A DNA stretch of 64,000 bases from Zeus faber (Eukaryota; Chordata; Actinopteri; Zeiformes; Zeidae): contig OY482846.1 in assembly GCA_960531495.1 (NCBI GenBank), forward strand, positions 48,992,861 to 49,056,860, in the 5' to 3' direction. The notes beneath the pieces were generated by a model. That model was given only the letters and a program-made list of their open reading frames with translations. It ran no database searches and was not told the origin of the DNA. Both the position numbers and the translations under genes were made by a program. Shown here one piece after another: positions 1-11,221 of this stretch (position 1 is the stretch's first letter; every line of letters begins with the position of its first letter).

Positions 1-1086
1 TGTTTTCAACCCCACCAACTGTGTCTCGGTCCCCGAAAACGCCACTCGGGTGGTCCGTCATTTTCGTTGACATATTTGACTCCTTTAGTAAAGGTGAAGG
101 AATGCAATGAGTACTAAAGAAATCAGATGAAACCCAATTAACTTTCTTTGCACTCACCTTTTTGACGACAGGACCCTTTCCTATGGAACAAGGCCGTGAC
201 GTTCTCCCAGTCAGCGCTAATAAGAGATGCGGATTGGTTTCGTGTTGCCAGGTTGCATGGCGAAGGTGGTGTAAAGCGTGCTACTACATTAATCAATCGT
301 ACATAGCGACGTCACTTCTCCGGTTTGGGGGAAATGGTGAGTTTTCCGGGAGAAATGAATTTAAAATACAGGTTAATACAATCCCAGGGAATGGGAAATG
401 GGCGGAGTTTGTAGGTTTGTTTCCTCGCGGCGAAATTAATCCAGACATGAGGTTGGGAGATGTTCATCTGGGCGGTTTGTTTTCTCATCCCTCTCCCTGA
501 CTCCTGGAGGCGGAGGTGGGAGGCAGGAGGCAGGTGGTGTCAGAGGTTCTCTGCAATGGCTGGCAGCTGCACGTGGGTGGAGGTTGTTGTTTCATAAAGC
601 GGGTCAAACTGCCAATCAGCTGCAGCATCAACACACGAAAAGTAAGCCTGAGAATGAGGCTGTTCTTCCAAAATGTGCACATTTTGTTATGAGAATATAA
701 AAAGACCCTGGCCTTTCAGAGTCACAAAGTAGATAAAATGTTTTTACTTTATTTTAGTTTATTCCAACATAACAGCATTGCATCGCCTGTAACATCACAA
801 TATTTGCGTGTTGTCCTTTTTTATTTTACCCCGAAAACAGACTATATAGAATATTGTTTAATTAGAGTTTATATATATATATTTAGTTAGTTAGTTATAT
901 ACTGTATATACATAAGTAAATGAAGACAATATATACAAAATTTATAAAAAATAAAAGGAGAAATGAGAGTCGAGGGAAGTTAAATTCATCTTCTTTTCTC
1001 CTTAATTTAAACTTGTGTTTTTATCTCGAGACATCAGGGCGACGAAGGGATTCACTTTTAACGTCACATAGCCCTTAATGCCGTGA
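1..1086. other. Noncoding stretch, no gene recognised
   Basis: The reading frames here are short and have no protein-family motif. The second half is AT-rich, with a short TA-rich run near 870-910. I see nothing that identifies an exon, an RNA gene or a mobile element. Confidence 0.6.
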
Positions 1087-1480
1087 CTGGGGTTCCCAAA
1101 CCGTGTTCTGCAGCCCCTCCAGGGATCCATGAATGAGGTGAAAAGGGTCCGGAGCGAAATTACTTTTTAATAAATAATAATAATAAATCACTCTCACTTA
1201 TTTCTAATGAGAGTGATAGTATGTCATTTTAAATTAAAATAAAATAATTGAATGCATAAGAGATATATATTTTTCGAATGAGTAAAGTTTAAGCGAAACT
1301 GTTCTGGTCAAATTTTGCACTCCATAGAAACAACATGGCAGATATTTATAGGCAGATAAAGTGTATATACTTTATATACTGTATATATATATTTTTAAAA
1401 TTTATTTATTCATTTAATTTTTCTGGAGCCAGAGATTAGCCTGTCGACGGGGCTTTGCCATAAAAAAGTTTGTGAACTGG
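1087..1480. mobile_element. Degraded hAT-like non-autonomous DNA transposon, copy 1
   Basis: The left end reads GGGGTTCCCAAACC and the right end, reverse-complemented, reads CCAGTTCACAAAC, so the ends form imperfect terminal inverted repeats of about 30 bp. Both ends continue into C-rich sequence (GCAGCCCC and AAAGCCCC). The interior is AT-rich and has no transposase. The same ends occur at 28357-28517, which supports a dispersed family. No matching 8-bp target duplication is visible, so the copy is old or the ends are not exact. Assignment to hAT is inference from end style. Confidence 0.42.
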
Positions 1481-1598
1481 ACTACATCTATTTACTGTAG
1501 CTGGCGGTATATTCTAATCAGTATGGAATATCTGCCAAGTCAGGGAGCGGTGGTGGTGTAAGCCGAGCAGAGAGTGTTCGAGAGCGAGGGAGTGAAAA

Positions 1599-1632
<34 letters not shown>

Positions 1633-3810
1633 AGACGGGGGAGAAAGTGCATTAGCAGCAGCTGGAGTGCTTATGGATGTTCGCCGCTGCCAAAAGTCGG
1701 AGAGGTTGCAGAGCAGCGACCGCCGACGCTGCTCTGCCAACACTTCACCTTGAAGCACCAGCGTCCGTCCGTCCGTCCGCCGGCGCCCACTTCCACCCCC
1801 ACGCACGACCGGGAACACGCTCTTCAAAGAGATCTGACCTGTTAGAGATATCTAAAAAATATCCAAAATATCCAAAATATCCATAATACGCTTCAGCGAC
1901 GAGTTCCTTTGCACTGGACTTTCCTCTAGCTCCTTCCTCTTTGTATTTGTTCCAAACCGCCCCAACGAGTGGAGGGTTAATTATGACCTCGCATTTATTT
2001 TCTGGAAGAAATTCGTTTGTAATTAATTTTGAGTTTTTTATTTTGGGATTGTTTGACCTAGATACCTAAAAAAGCCATCCAAAAAACATAAAAATAAACA
2101 ATTTATAGCCGCAATTTGTCGATTTTTCCCAATTATTTACAGGATTTTACAGATTTCTTTGGCTGTCGTCAATTTTAAAAACCGGCGTTGCTTTTTCACT
2201 CCTGGAACATTCCCCGGTTGGACACCACGCCCGTGCACGCTACGAAGCGAGGCGTGGTCGGCGGGTGGCAGCACGCGCCCTCCGTAGGTTCCGGCATCCG
2301 GGGAGGAGTCGACGGCTCACGGAGTTGGAGTTTGCAGAGAAGAAAGAGCGGCGAGGAAAGGAGACGAGACGGGGGCGCTTTAAATAAAAGATAAGGGAGA
2401 AGTTGTGCTTCACTCTCCAGTGGTCCGGCCAGTCTGACTTATTGGCAGGAGTCCACAGGTCTCTTTTTGGCAAGGCCGAGTCCAACAAACCGGGTTGCTG
2501 GGAGGTATCACAGCGGAGCAGAAACAAGCTCGGTCTGCAGATCCAGCGGGTGCAGCGGGTGAAAGACCTGGTATTGCACCTTTTGACATCATGCACACAA
2601 CTGAAAAGCCGAGATCTCAGGGAACCAGTTGTTCAAACGAAAGCTGCAACAACAGTAAAAAGGCGAAGTGTTCTAACTTCACAACAGAGCTGGATAGTCC
2701 CAGGTTCGTACGGTCCTGCTTCCGTGTGTTCGCTCCAGCCCTGCACTGACCCAGATGACTCCACTCATTAGTTGCGCCACTGGGACGCGAATCCGCACCA
2801 ATGACTCCAAACCCCGGAGTGGAGGTTTTCCCTTTCTCAACCTCTTGCTTTCCAGCCAGTCAACGGTGATAAAATATGCAGGACACCAAGCAGCAAACAT
2901 GGGAAGGAATGCGTGTTTACATTTAACACCAGTAGGCGTCCAAAATGGCAGGGGTGGGAAATCTGGGTTCGGAGAGCAAAGACTCCACCCCGGGATTTGG
3001 AGTCAACCTCGTGGATTGGTTATAATTAGCGTCAACTGATCATTGGAATCATCTGGATCAGAGCAGGGATGGAGGGAAAACGAAGGGAGGGAAATGTTTA
3101 ATATATTTTATATGAGACAACAGTTTTTTTTTTGTATCTTTCTAACAACTCACTCAGAGCTCACATTGAAGACACTGTTCTTTAAGATAAAAGCGTATTG
3201 TAAAGACCAGGCCACATTCCTTCTTCACTCAACCTAGTGTGGAGATAAGGATAACCCCAGGGGGCTTGACAGAGCTTTGTGGTTTGTTTCCTAGCACAGT
3301 GAGATTGTATCTGTGGCCGGAGTTTGACTGTTAAATCATTGTATGAGAGGAACACCAGGTGATATGTGAGTGGGGGGCATAGTCTTGTGAATGACACCCA
3401 ACCCACGGCACACAACCCCTCACGGTATAAAGCCCTTTTCACCAGGAGCAGGGGCAGAATGGACAGCATCACTGCTTTGAAGTGCGTCTGCATCTTTCTC
3501 TTTATTCTGCAGGATAAATATCTTTAATACTCTCAGTTTGTTTCCTGCAGTGAAACAGGATAACCTCACCGGCCACGCAGCGCGAATTCTCCACATCCAC
3601 AACCTATAGAAAGAAATGACACTCACGTTTATGGGTGAATTAAGGTGGTACGGACTTTTTACTAATTTTACCCGATGGCAAAGAATTCCCTCCGGTGCTT
3701 TCCCATGCATACATTCAGAAAATGCTCAGACCACAGGTTTTTGGTTTGACCGACTCTGAATCCGAGTCCAAAAACAAAGCCTTCGAAATCGAGCCTGTTA
3801 AGATGGAAAC
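1481..3810. other. Noncoding stretch with GA-rich and CpG-rich patches
   Basis: A (GA)n-rich tract lies at about 1594-1636 and a short GTCC repeat at about 1761-1779. A CpG-richer block spans about 2220-2400. The frames overlapping these patches are low-complexity or lack motifs. Part could be an untranslated exon or regulatory DNA, but nothing in the sequence proves it. Confidence 0.5.
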
Positions 3811-3829
3811 GGGGGGGGGGGGGGGGGGG
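3811..3829 (+). repeat. Poly-G run (G19)
   Basis: Nineteen uninterrupted G residues follow GATGGAAAC and end before CGGTAGCC. Such a run can form G-quadruplexes and is prone to length variation and sequencing error. Confidence 0.95.
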
Positions 3830-6150
3830 CGGTAGCCTGGAGAGAATTCCTCCGTCAGGTCACTGCTTCATACACATGCGGCCACGTGGACGGGGGAGCT
3901 GTCCGTCTGCTGCAGGGAGCTGAGGGGATTGAAATGTCCGTGCGGCAGGGACTCCGCCCTGTCACGGTCTGACAGGATGGAGCGAACAGCCCAAACGCCC
4001 TGAACCCCTGAACTGTCCACCGGGGAACAACACGTGACGGTAGCCACGGCAACACGGCTCTTTATAGCGGTACAATTATTTTCAGTCGCCGATAAATGAC
4101 TTTATGAGAGAAGATCACGGTACCTGCTCTTATGGAATGGACGTTGGATATTGATAAATATAATGAAATCATTAATAAAGTTTGAATATGTGGAAGAAGT
4201 CCACATACATTTCAAATGAATTATGTTCTCCACCCCCAAAGAAATGTCAAAACATCTTTCCTCATTACAAGAATACAATGCATAATTAAATGCATGAGAA
4301 ACAACACAGATGTTGTTTTTATTATAAAACTATAAGCCTTTATTTGTGTTCTTCTAGAAATTAAGTAAGAATTCCACACCCATTTTGGATGAAAATTTAG
4401 CGTTATCCCAGGATTTATTTTCCAATTCTCCAAGGTATTTTACTTGGACTGATTTTCTTTTTGTAGTGCATACTTGTTTTAATTCCATATCAATCTCTGG
4501 CTCCTTGGGTCGGCCTCCCACAGCTTGTAATCTTCCGACTGAAACAGGCGCCGTTACCTTCAGCCACGGGGAATTTGAGGGGCTCCAGTGGGAATTGGCC
4601 CTTCCATACGCTCCGCTCCGTCGCCGCGCCACTGGCTCCTTCCCCGGTCAGACCATGTCCTTTCCCAGGGAAACCTCCTCAGCGGCCACCCAAAGCCTCT
4701 GCCCAAATAAGAACCCACAACCACGGCATCCATCCAGGGCTGTGGCAGCAGAGCATGGGGTAAGTCTGAAATAAGTAGAATAATAAAATGTAAAAAGCAT
4801 TAATATATATAAAAACAATGAACAAAAAAAAAATATATATATACAACAATAATAACTGATAAGAAAAAAGTACATAATGAAAACAATTGCAACTAAAGAA
4901 ATGAATAAAGAAATAACCAATAATGACCAAACAAACAAATAAATACAGAAATAAATAATAAAAAGGGAACTCATACTTGTTTCTAATGACGGGTTCCTAA
5001 TTCAGTCAACAATCTTTCAGAAAACATTAAAAGAACAAAATCTCAGCAACAGAATGCTGGGATTCACAGCCTCTAATTAATCTCCATTCTCAGCTTTTTG
5101 ACCTGTAGTTACCCCCTACACTTCACTGGTATTTCTATTTCATCTCTTTAGAGTGCGTTTTTTTTCCTGCATCGGCTCTAATAATAAAACACCGCAGAGA
5201 ACACACAGCATGTCCAAAACAAATGGATGTTAAATTCTTAATTTTAGCCACCGTGAAATCCGCTGGATTGTTTTGAAATGTCCGTACCGTCTTGGGTTTC
5301 TGTCTCCGCTTGGTTGTCCGATAGCTTATTCACACAAGCGGATTTCTGCACTTATTCACTTATCTGAATCCATTTATCCTCCAAAAATTCAATACGGGTG
5401 TGTCGGAGGTTACTTCTTGCTTTTTTTTTTTTTGTTGGTGGACTGCTCCAACTCTGCTCTAACCGCCCATGGGAAAGAGAAAGTACATTTGGCCCAGCGA
5501 CTCCACATCGTACACATTTGCAATATTTGACATTTGGACGTGCGGAATAACTCCGGGACACGGCAGGGGTCAGGCCGCAGATCCAGTTTTTGTTTCCCCA
5601 TAACAATGGGTAAAATGTGGCAACGCTCTCAGGTTCATGTTTATGCATGAGCGGGCCTCCGATGGCGAGAGGAAAGTTAAGCAGTTAAAATATCTGTGAA
5701 TAGACCCTTGGCCGTGTCGTCTAAGTGGAAGGCACTGAACCCAGAAGCGGCGGCGGCTAAACTAATGTCTGGAGCTACACCTGATTCACATTAGAGCCAT
5801 TATCTCCGCCCGTCCACCAGCTCCAATCTCCATTTTTCATAGCCTGGGTCTCACGTCGCAGAGGGGATCGGGTGGTCGATGAGCTCCGACGTTTCTCCCG
5901 AACACGCCAGCTTATTCCAAAATCACACCGCCGCTTTTCGGGACCGACTGGGAGGAACGGCGGTGGCTAAATTAGAGGCTGTCGGCAGGTCATAGTTTGG
6001 GTTTTTCTGCCTTTGTTTTAATTCCGCACTGGTTTTCCATGCTGTCAATGTACACTGTTGTGATCCATGATCTCATCGGTATTTATGGTTCAAAAGAGGT
6101 CAAAGTCGGTGCCAGAAACTTGACGGGATTATAAATCATACACGCGCACA
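3830..6150. other. Noncoding stretch, no gene recognised
   Basis: The sequence is mixed and mostly single-copy, with an A-rich patch at about 4800-4960 and a CpG-containing block at about 5700-5990. A GTAGCCACGGCAAC motif at 4040-4053 resembles an RFX X-box. Reading frames are short and carry no family motif. Confidence 0.5.
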
Positions 6151-6159
6151 CAAATGCCC

Positions 6160-6330
6160 GAAAAACGTGCACATACATACACACACACACCTACACTAAT
6201 CCACAAAGACAGACATAGCCTTGCACATGCTGTACATGCACACACCTACACAAATGCACACACACACACACATAGAAACATGCACAAACTTACACATTTC
6301 AACACACGCCTCAACACACTACATACACCC
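6160..6330 (+). repeat. Degenerate CA-rich repeat
   Basis: Interrupted CACA runs are mixed with ACATGCA and CACAAA words. This is an old, decayed CA microsatellite. Frames rich in His and Thr here are artefacts of the repeat. Confidence 0.75.
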
Positions 6331-6795
6331 ATGAAAACACACCCATATACTGTAAATATAGGGTTCATTCTGGCATTACAAAATGAGATTCAAGGACTTT
6401 CAAGTACTTTTTAAATAACAATTTTTTCATTTTCAAAGACACAAAACAAATATAATACATTTTCAATGTGATATTTAAAACACAATATAATCTTTATAAT
6501 ATATATTATAATAATAATATATTGTGTATATATATATCTATATCTCCCTGCATCATTTATGTCAAAAAAGGGTTTTCTTTTTTCCAATTTGAAAAACAAA
6601 ACCAGGGGCAATATCACATATTTTCAACGATTGCGTTTTTTTCAATGGCTTTTCAAGCTCTTTTCATTAGAAACTGGGCTATTTTCAAGGTATTCCACTA
6701 CATTTCTGAGGATGAAATTCAAGCACTTTAAGCATCTCAAGGACCTGGTAAGAACTCCGTATATAGCTATGCAATTCATATGTCGTGTTTGCACG

Positions 6796-6899
<104 letters not shown>

Positions 6900-7066
6900 C
6901 TGTTAAAACATTCCATTGTGTTGATACAACATCCTCAGCCTTAATCCTCAAGAACAGTCTGGTTTGAACCGGGACTCGAACCCAATCTGCGAACTGACAG
7001 CGTTTCTGATTCTGAGTTGTTTTGGGGATTGTTCGACCACACAGGAAAACATAATGGAGGCGTGTT

Positions 7067-7131
7067 CGCACCACCCACACCCCCACCCCCACCCCCCCCC
7101 CCCACACACACACACGCACACACACACACAT
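7067..7131 (+). repeat. CCCACC and CA compound repeat
   Basis: A C-rich stretch with CCCACC-type units and a run of C residues passes into a CA repeat with one CG interruption. It is simple sequence with no coding signal. Confidence 0.85.
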
Positions 7132-7390
7132 ATGTTAAAAGCAAAACAATTTGACTCTTCTCTTTTATGGTTCAGGGCGTCTCGCGGGGAGTGTGCAGAG
7201 TTCATCTGGATTTAAAACGAAAGAAGAAGAAGAAAGAGATGAGTTGAAAGAATGAAGCCTCTTCAGGGATCCGTATGTTCTGCCCCATTTGCATAAAGGG
7301 CCGCACATCAAAAGTTGTCGATGCCCTTTTTAAAACATTAATATTCAGCTTGTTCCAGCCGCATTCGCTGCTTTGTAGTGGCCTTCAATC

Positions 7391-7931
7391 AAAAGGAGAG
7401 GGGGAGTGTGGGAGGGGGGACGGAGGGAGAGATAAGGAGGGAGTGAGAGATAGGCTGGGAAGAGGAAGGGAGGGAGAAGGAGGGAGGGAGGGAGAGAAGG
7501 AGAGAGGGGAAAAGGGAGGGAGGCAGAGATAGGGTGGGAAGAAGAATGAGAGAATGTGGGGAAGGGAGGAAGAGAGGGAGGAGGGAGGGAGGGAGAAATA
7601 AGGTGGGGGCGATAGGGGGAAAGAGAGAGAGGGGGAGGAAGAGCAAAAACACAAGCAAGAGAAGGAGGGGGAAGAGGGAGAGAGATTGTGAGAGGGGGAA
7701 AGGGAGAGAGGGAGAGGGGGAAGAGAAGGAGTAGGGGAGAGATACGGAGGGAGGCAGAGATAGGGAGGGAGGGAAAGACAGGGCGCGAAGAAGAGTGAGA
7801 GAATGTGGGGGATAGATAGGGAGGGAGTAAAAGGGTGGGAGGAAGAAAGAAAGGGAGGGAGAGAGGGAGGGGGGGAGTGAAAACGACAGTGAGAGAAGGA
7901 GGGGGGAATGGAGAGAGAGAACATGAGGAAG
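7391..7931 (+). repeat. Polypurine tract of about 540 bp (GGGA/GAGA type)
   Basis: Almost every base on the plus strand is A or G, arranged as GGGAG, GAGAGA and GGAGGGA blocks, with rare C or T interruptions. The minus strand is the matching polypyrimidine strand, which yields long artefactual Pro/Ser/Leu frames. Such mirror-like homopurine stretches can adopt triplex (H-DNA) structure and stall polymerases. It is not a gene. Confidence 0.92.
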
Positions 7932-8465
7932 AGTGGAGGAGAGATGGCTTCGCTTGCAGCACACCTTCATCCCTCCTTCATCCCTTCTTCTTCCCTCCTT
8001 CCTGGGAGATGGACGTAGAGAACATGGCAGAGGCAGATGATGCGGAGGCAGCATGACAGTGTGGAACGGAAGGAGCAGGAGCTCCACCCGGCTGCTGCAG
8101 GGGCCCCAAAACGCTGCCATCACAGCACAAGGCCCAGGAGCCAAACTGCGTGCGTGCGGGCGTGTCCCAATGGCGCGGCGGCCGTCCAACGCTTGTTTTA
8201 TTTTCATTTTTTATTTGACATTTTTTAGAATGTTACAAACATTCCCACCTCATTGGCAGATAAATAACACACATCGTAAACGTCAAAGATACGATGCACA
8301 TACAAAAAAAAAATAAAAAATACTAAAATGACACAAAAAACAAACAAACAAACAAAAAACATTTAAGAACAAATAAGTCCTCACGAATGTGCATGAACCT
8401 CTCTGGTTGTTTTGTCAATTATAAAATAAAAAGAAAAAATAAATTCAACTAAAACGTATTTGTGC
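7932..8465. other. Single-copy spacer, no gene recognised
   Basis: A CpG-containing patch at about 8060-8190 is followed by A-rich sequence with a (CAAA)n stretch near 8336-8357. No motif supports a gene. Confidence 0.5.
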
Positions 8466-8473
8466 CTTATGTA
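8466..8473 (+). repeat. hAT target-site duplication, left (CTTATGTA)
   Basis: Exact 8-bp match to 9861-9868 on the other side of the element. It marks the original host sequence before insertion. Confidence 0.85.
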
Positions 8474-9860
8474 CAGGGTCGTTTCCTCCTAAATGGTGAC
8501 TGTGCGGTTGCATAGGGCCTCCGAAGCCACCAGGGGGCCCCCAAGCTGCCATGGCGCAATCTGCGTTTGACAAGCTCAGATTTTAAGCTTCCGTTGAGCT
8601 TCGGGTTTGAGCGGAAACTAGACTTCCAGGCGAACCCTCGCTGCGTAGCATGCCATGCTAGCTAGCTGGGAAGCGGGTGTAAAACAGCTCCAAAGTCGGC
8701 CATCTTTTCTGACAAAAGTAAATGGCCGTTGACCACTTTCAAACGGGTCCCTTGACCTCCCACATCAAGATATCTCACCTTTACAGCCGTGCAGTGAAAA
8801 GACGATACTTTCACCTTCTTTTCCTTCCCCCCGTTTCTGCACACTGTGGTACCTAAACAGTCATGGACTTGTAGAAACTGAGTATGACTACAAAGCTGAG
8901 ACTTGTGAATCCAAAGAGTCCAAATGCATTCATGTGTGACGTCATTTGGCCTCAAAGTAACTTTTTCCATGTGAGGACGGCATTTTTTAAAAACTCGACC
9001 TTACTGTATAAAATGACCTTCGGTGACCTGTAGGATAATCACAGCCCGATGACACTCCAGAATCTAGACCATTCAGAAAATGTATGGGAAGTCCAGGTAC
9101 ATCGAGGGGTAGGGTGGGTTTTTCTGAGCCATTTTCAGAAAACAGTGCTTGTCGTCCAATCGTCAAAAGCGCACAAATCTCCAATTTTCAAAAGTTTTTG
9201 ATACTGCATCACAACGTTAAGTTTTCAAAAGTGTTTTCAAGGGCATGAGGTCTTCAGGTGGTCTTTGGGGGGGGATTTTTGACCCTTTCCCCCCCATTCC
9301 CAAGTTGTCAAAAATGGATAGAAAGTGTACCAAAGCTGTGTAATTAATGGTATCAACGCACAACTTGGTGCAGCAACTAACCACACATAGTTGAGCCTGG
9401 GAGTGGCCATCATTAGGCATCAATATGATGTTCAAAACCTTTACACTCAAAATATTCATCATTTTTATCAGCCACAAATAAAAACATGTTTATTACCCTG
9501 TAATTGATAGAAAAGACTCACCATACAGTGTCAAGCTGCATCTCAAACGATTCCTTAGTGTCCCAGCTTCCTGAATGTGTAAGGCACCTGTATGTGCCAC
9601 CCCCCTCCGCCCCAAACTCCAACCCCTTCAGCTCACATGGAGCCCAAGAGAGGGGCTTGGTGCTTGGGAGGTTAAGAGTTTTTCAGCATCCAGCCTCTTT
9701 TCCCTATCAAAGTGCAGCAGATTGATGCATGTAAATGTTAGATGCATGCCCCCGAACACCTTAGAGGGTTTGGAATTGCACCCCACAATAGTTAAAAAAA
9801 AAAAAAGGGGCCCCTAACAAAATTTTGCATAGGGCCACCAAAAAGCTAGAAACGGCCCTG
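8474..9860. mobile_element. Non-autonomous hAT-type DNA transposon (1387 bp) with intact target duplication
   Basis: The element begins CAGGGTCGTTTC. Its right end, reverse-complemented, begins CAGGGCCGTTTCTAG, giving the CAGGG terminal inverted repeat typical of hAT elements. The subterminal parts also match in style (GCATAGGGCC and runs of GGGGCCC or GGGGGCCCCC near each end). The flanks are identical 8-bp duplications, CTTATGTA at 8466-8473 and at 9861-9868, the size hAT transposases create. The interior has no recognisable transposase; the best frame, a 102-residue one on the minus strand at 8662-8970, has no motif. The element must therefore have been moved by a transposase encoded elsewhere. 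The intact duplication argues for a moderately recent insertion. Confidence 0.85.
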
Positions 9861-9868
9861 CTTATGTA
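9861..9868 (+). repeat. hAT target-site duplication, right (CTTATGTA)
   Basis: Exact 8-bp copy of 8466-8473 immediately after the terminal CCCTG of the element. Confidence 0.85.
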
Positions 9869-10918
9869 TGTGAAACTTTCCTAATTGTATGAGAGGGTTA
9901 ACCAAAAACGAATAGAGCTGTTATAACATTCAAAGTGAGTGATTATGTCTTTATTTGTTTTTGAAGAATGTCTGTATTTAAATCCAAAACATGCAATTTT
10001 GAACAAGTATAGAACAGGTGTATTTGAATTCAGTCTCTCTTTTTAAAAAAAGCTTCATTTATCATCAATATCAGTAAATATATGGATATATATTGTAAAG
10101 AATCTTGAAATGAACTTCTTTCTTTTGATTTGATATGCAAAATGTCAAGGGACAAAGTCATACCTTTCACCTATTTATATTTTTCACTTGAGAATTCCAA
10201 AAATACTCTTGGGACAATTGTATTTCTACGTCGAATTTAGATGCTATTTTGGATTATTCATTTTAAAACCAGGCTCATACATACTTCACTTGTTCAGGCA
10301 TTGACTTTGTTTGTCTGACGCCACCGGTTCTGTTTACCAGCTTGTTGACACTTTGCAGAGTTCATTGGTTAAAGTGGTAATCTGTCAAATTGTATTGTTG
10401 AAAAATCTAATATTTTATACTTTATTTTAGCTGTCACATTATACAAAACAGCAATTCAATGTTTTTGCACATTGCTTGTGTTTCTATGGTCGGTGGCGGG
10501 GTCGGCCACATGCACAACAAGTGTAAGGCAGCCGGGGGGAAATAGCCAAAGCAGCGTAGCTCGTTGTGGTAAATGTAAACGTTATGGATGAACATTCACA
10601 AAATTAGAAACAAAGATTCCCTACTGTGATCAAACTGTGAACTGTGATCAAGTTCAGGTCTTTCCTGGTGTTTCAGCTGTTTCAGCCCTATTCTTTATTT
10701 CATCATAGACAAAGTAATTTTTTTTTTTTTTAATTTAAACCCATGAAGAAGTAAAATCCAATGAATCACAATGTGCAGTTTATGCTTATTTTTTACGGTA
10801 ATATTTAGTCATAAGTTATTTCCCCTCCAGCCCATAATAGTTCATTTAAATGTTTTGCCTTTTGCAAACACCCACTAGGGTCTACTGGCTGGTGTGGCTT
10901 GTTTATGTGTGCAACTTT
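9869..10918. other. AT-rich noncoding stretch
   Basis: Single-copy sequence with a poly-T run at about 10718-10731. No gene, RNA or mobile element is recognised. Confidence 0.55.
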
Positions 10919-11185
10919 GTGTGAGAGAAAGCAAAAACTAGAATATCAGTGCAAATGCATGTGTGTGTAGTGTGTGTGTGCACCTAGATTCCCATTGTGC
11001 ATACACGGGCCTGTGGGCATGTTTTTGTGTGCGTGCACGTGTTTGTGTGCGTGCACGTGTTTGTGTGTTTGTGTGCGTGCACGTGTTTGTGTGTTTGTGT
11101 GTGTGCATATGTTTGTGTGTTTGTGTGTGCGCCTTTGTGTGAGAGAAGGCAAAAACTAGAATATCAGTGAAAATGCATGTGTGTG

Positions 11186-11220
<35 letters not shown>
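10919..11220 (+). repeat. TG-rich tandem duplication with alternating purine-pyrimidine core
   Basis: A segment of about 60 bp beginning GTGAGAGAAAGCAAAAAC at 10921 recurs at 11139 as GTGAGAGAAGGCAAAAAC, 218 bp downstream, each followed by ATGCATGTGTGTGTAG and a TG run. Between them lies a short-period array of GTGCGTGCACGTGTTTGTGT units. The strict purine-pyrimidine alternation makes this Z-DNA-prone. Frames here are repeat artefacts. Confidence 0.85.

Positions 11221-11221
<1 letters not shown>

Noticed and set aside
6951-7040. tRNA-like T-arm on the minus strand (GGTTCGAGTCCC)
   Set aside because: A B-box-like word is present, but no D-arm, anticodon arm or acceptor stem can be folded around it and no SINE body is recognisable.
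7345-8207. Pro/Ser/Leu-rich minus-strand frames of 179-272 residues
   Set aside because: They come from the polypyrimidine strand of the GGGA/GAGA tract. Absence of stops is a composition effect and no domain is present.
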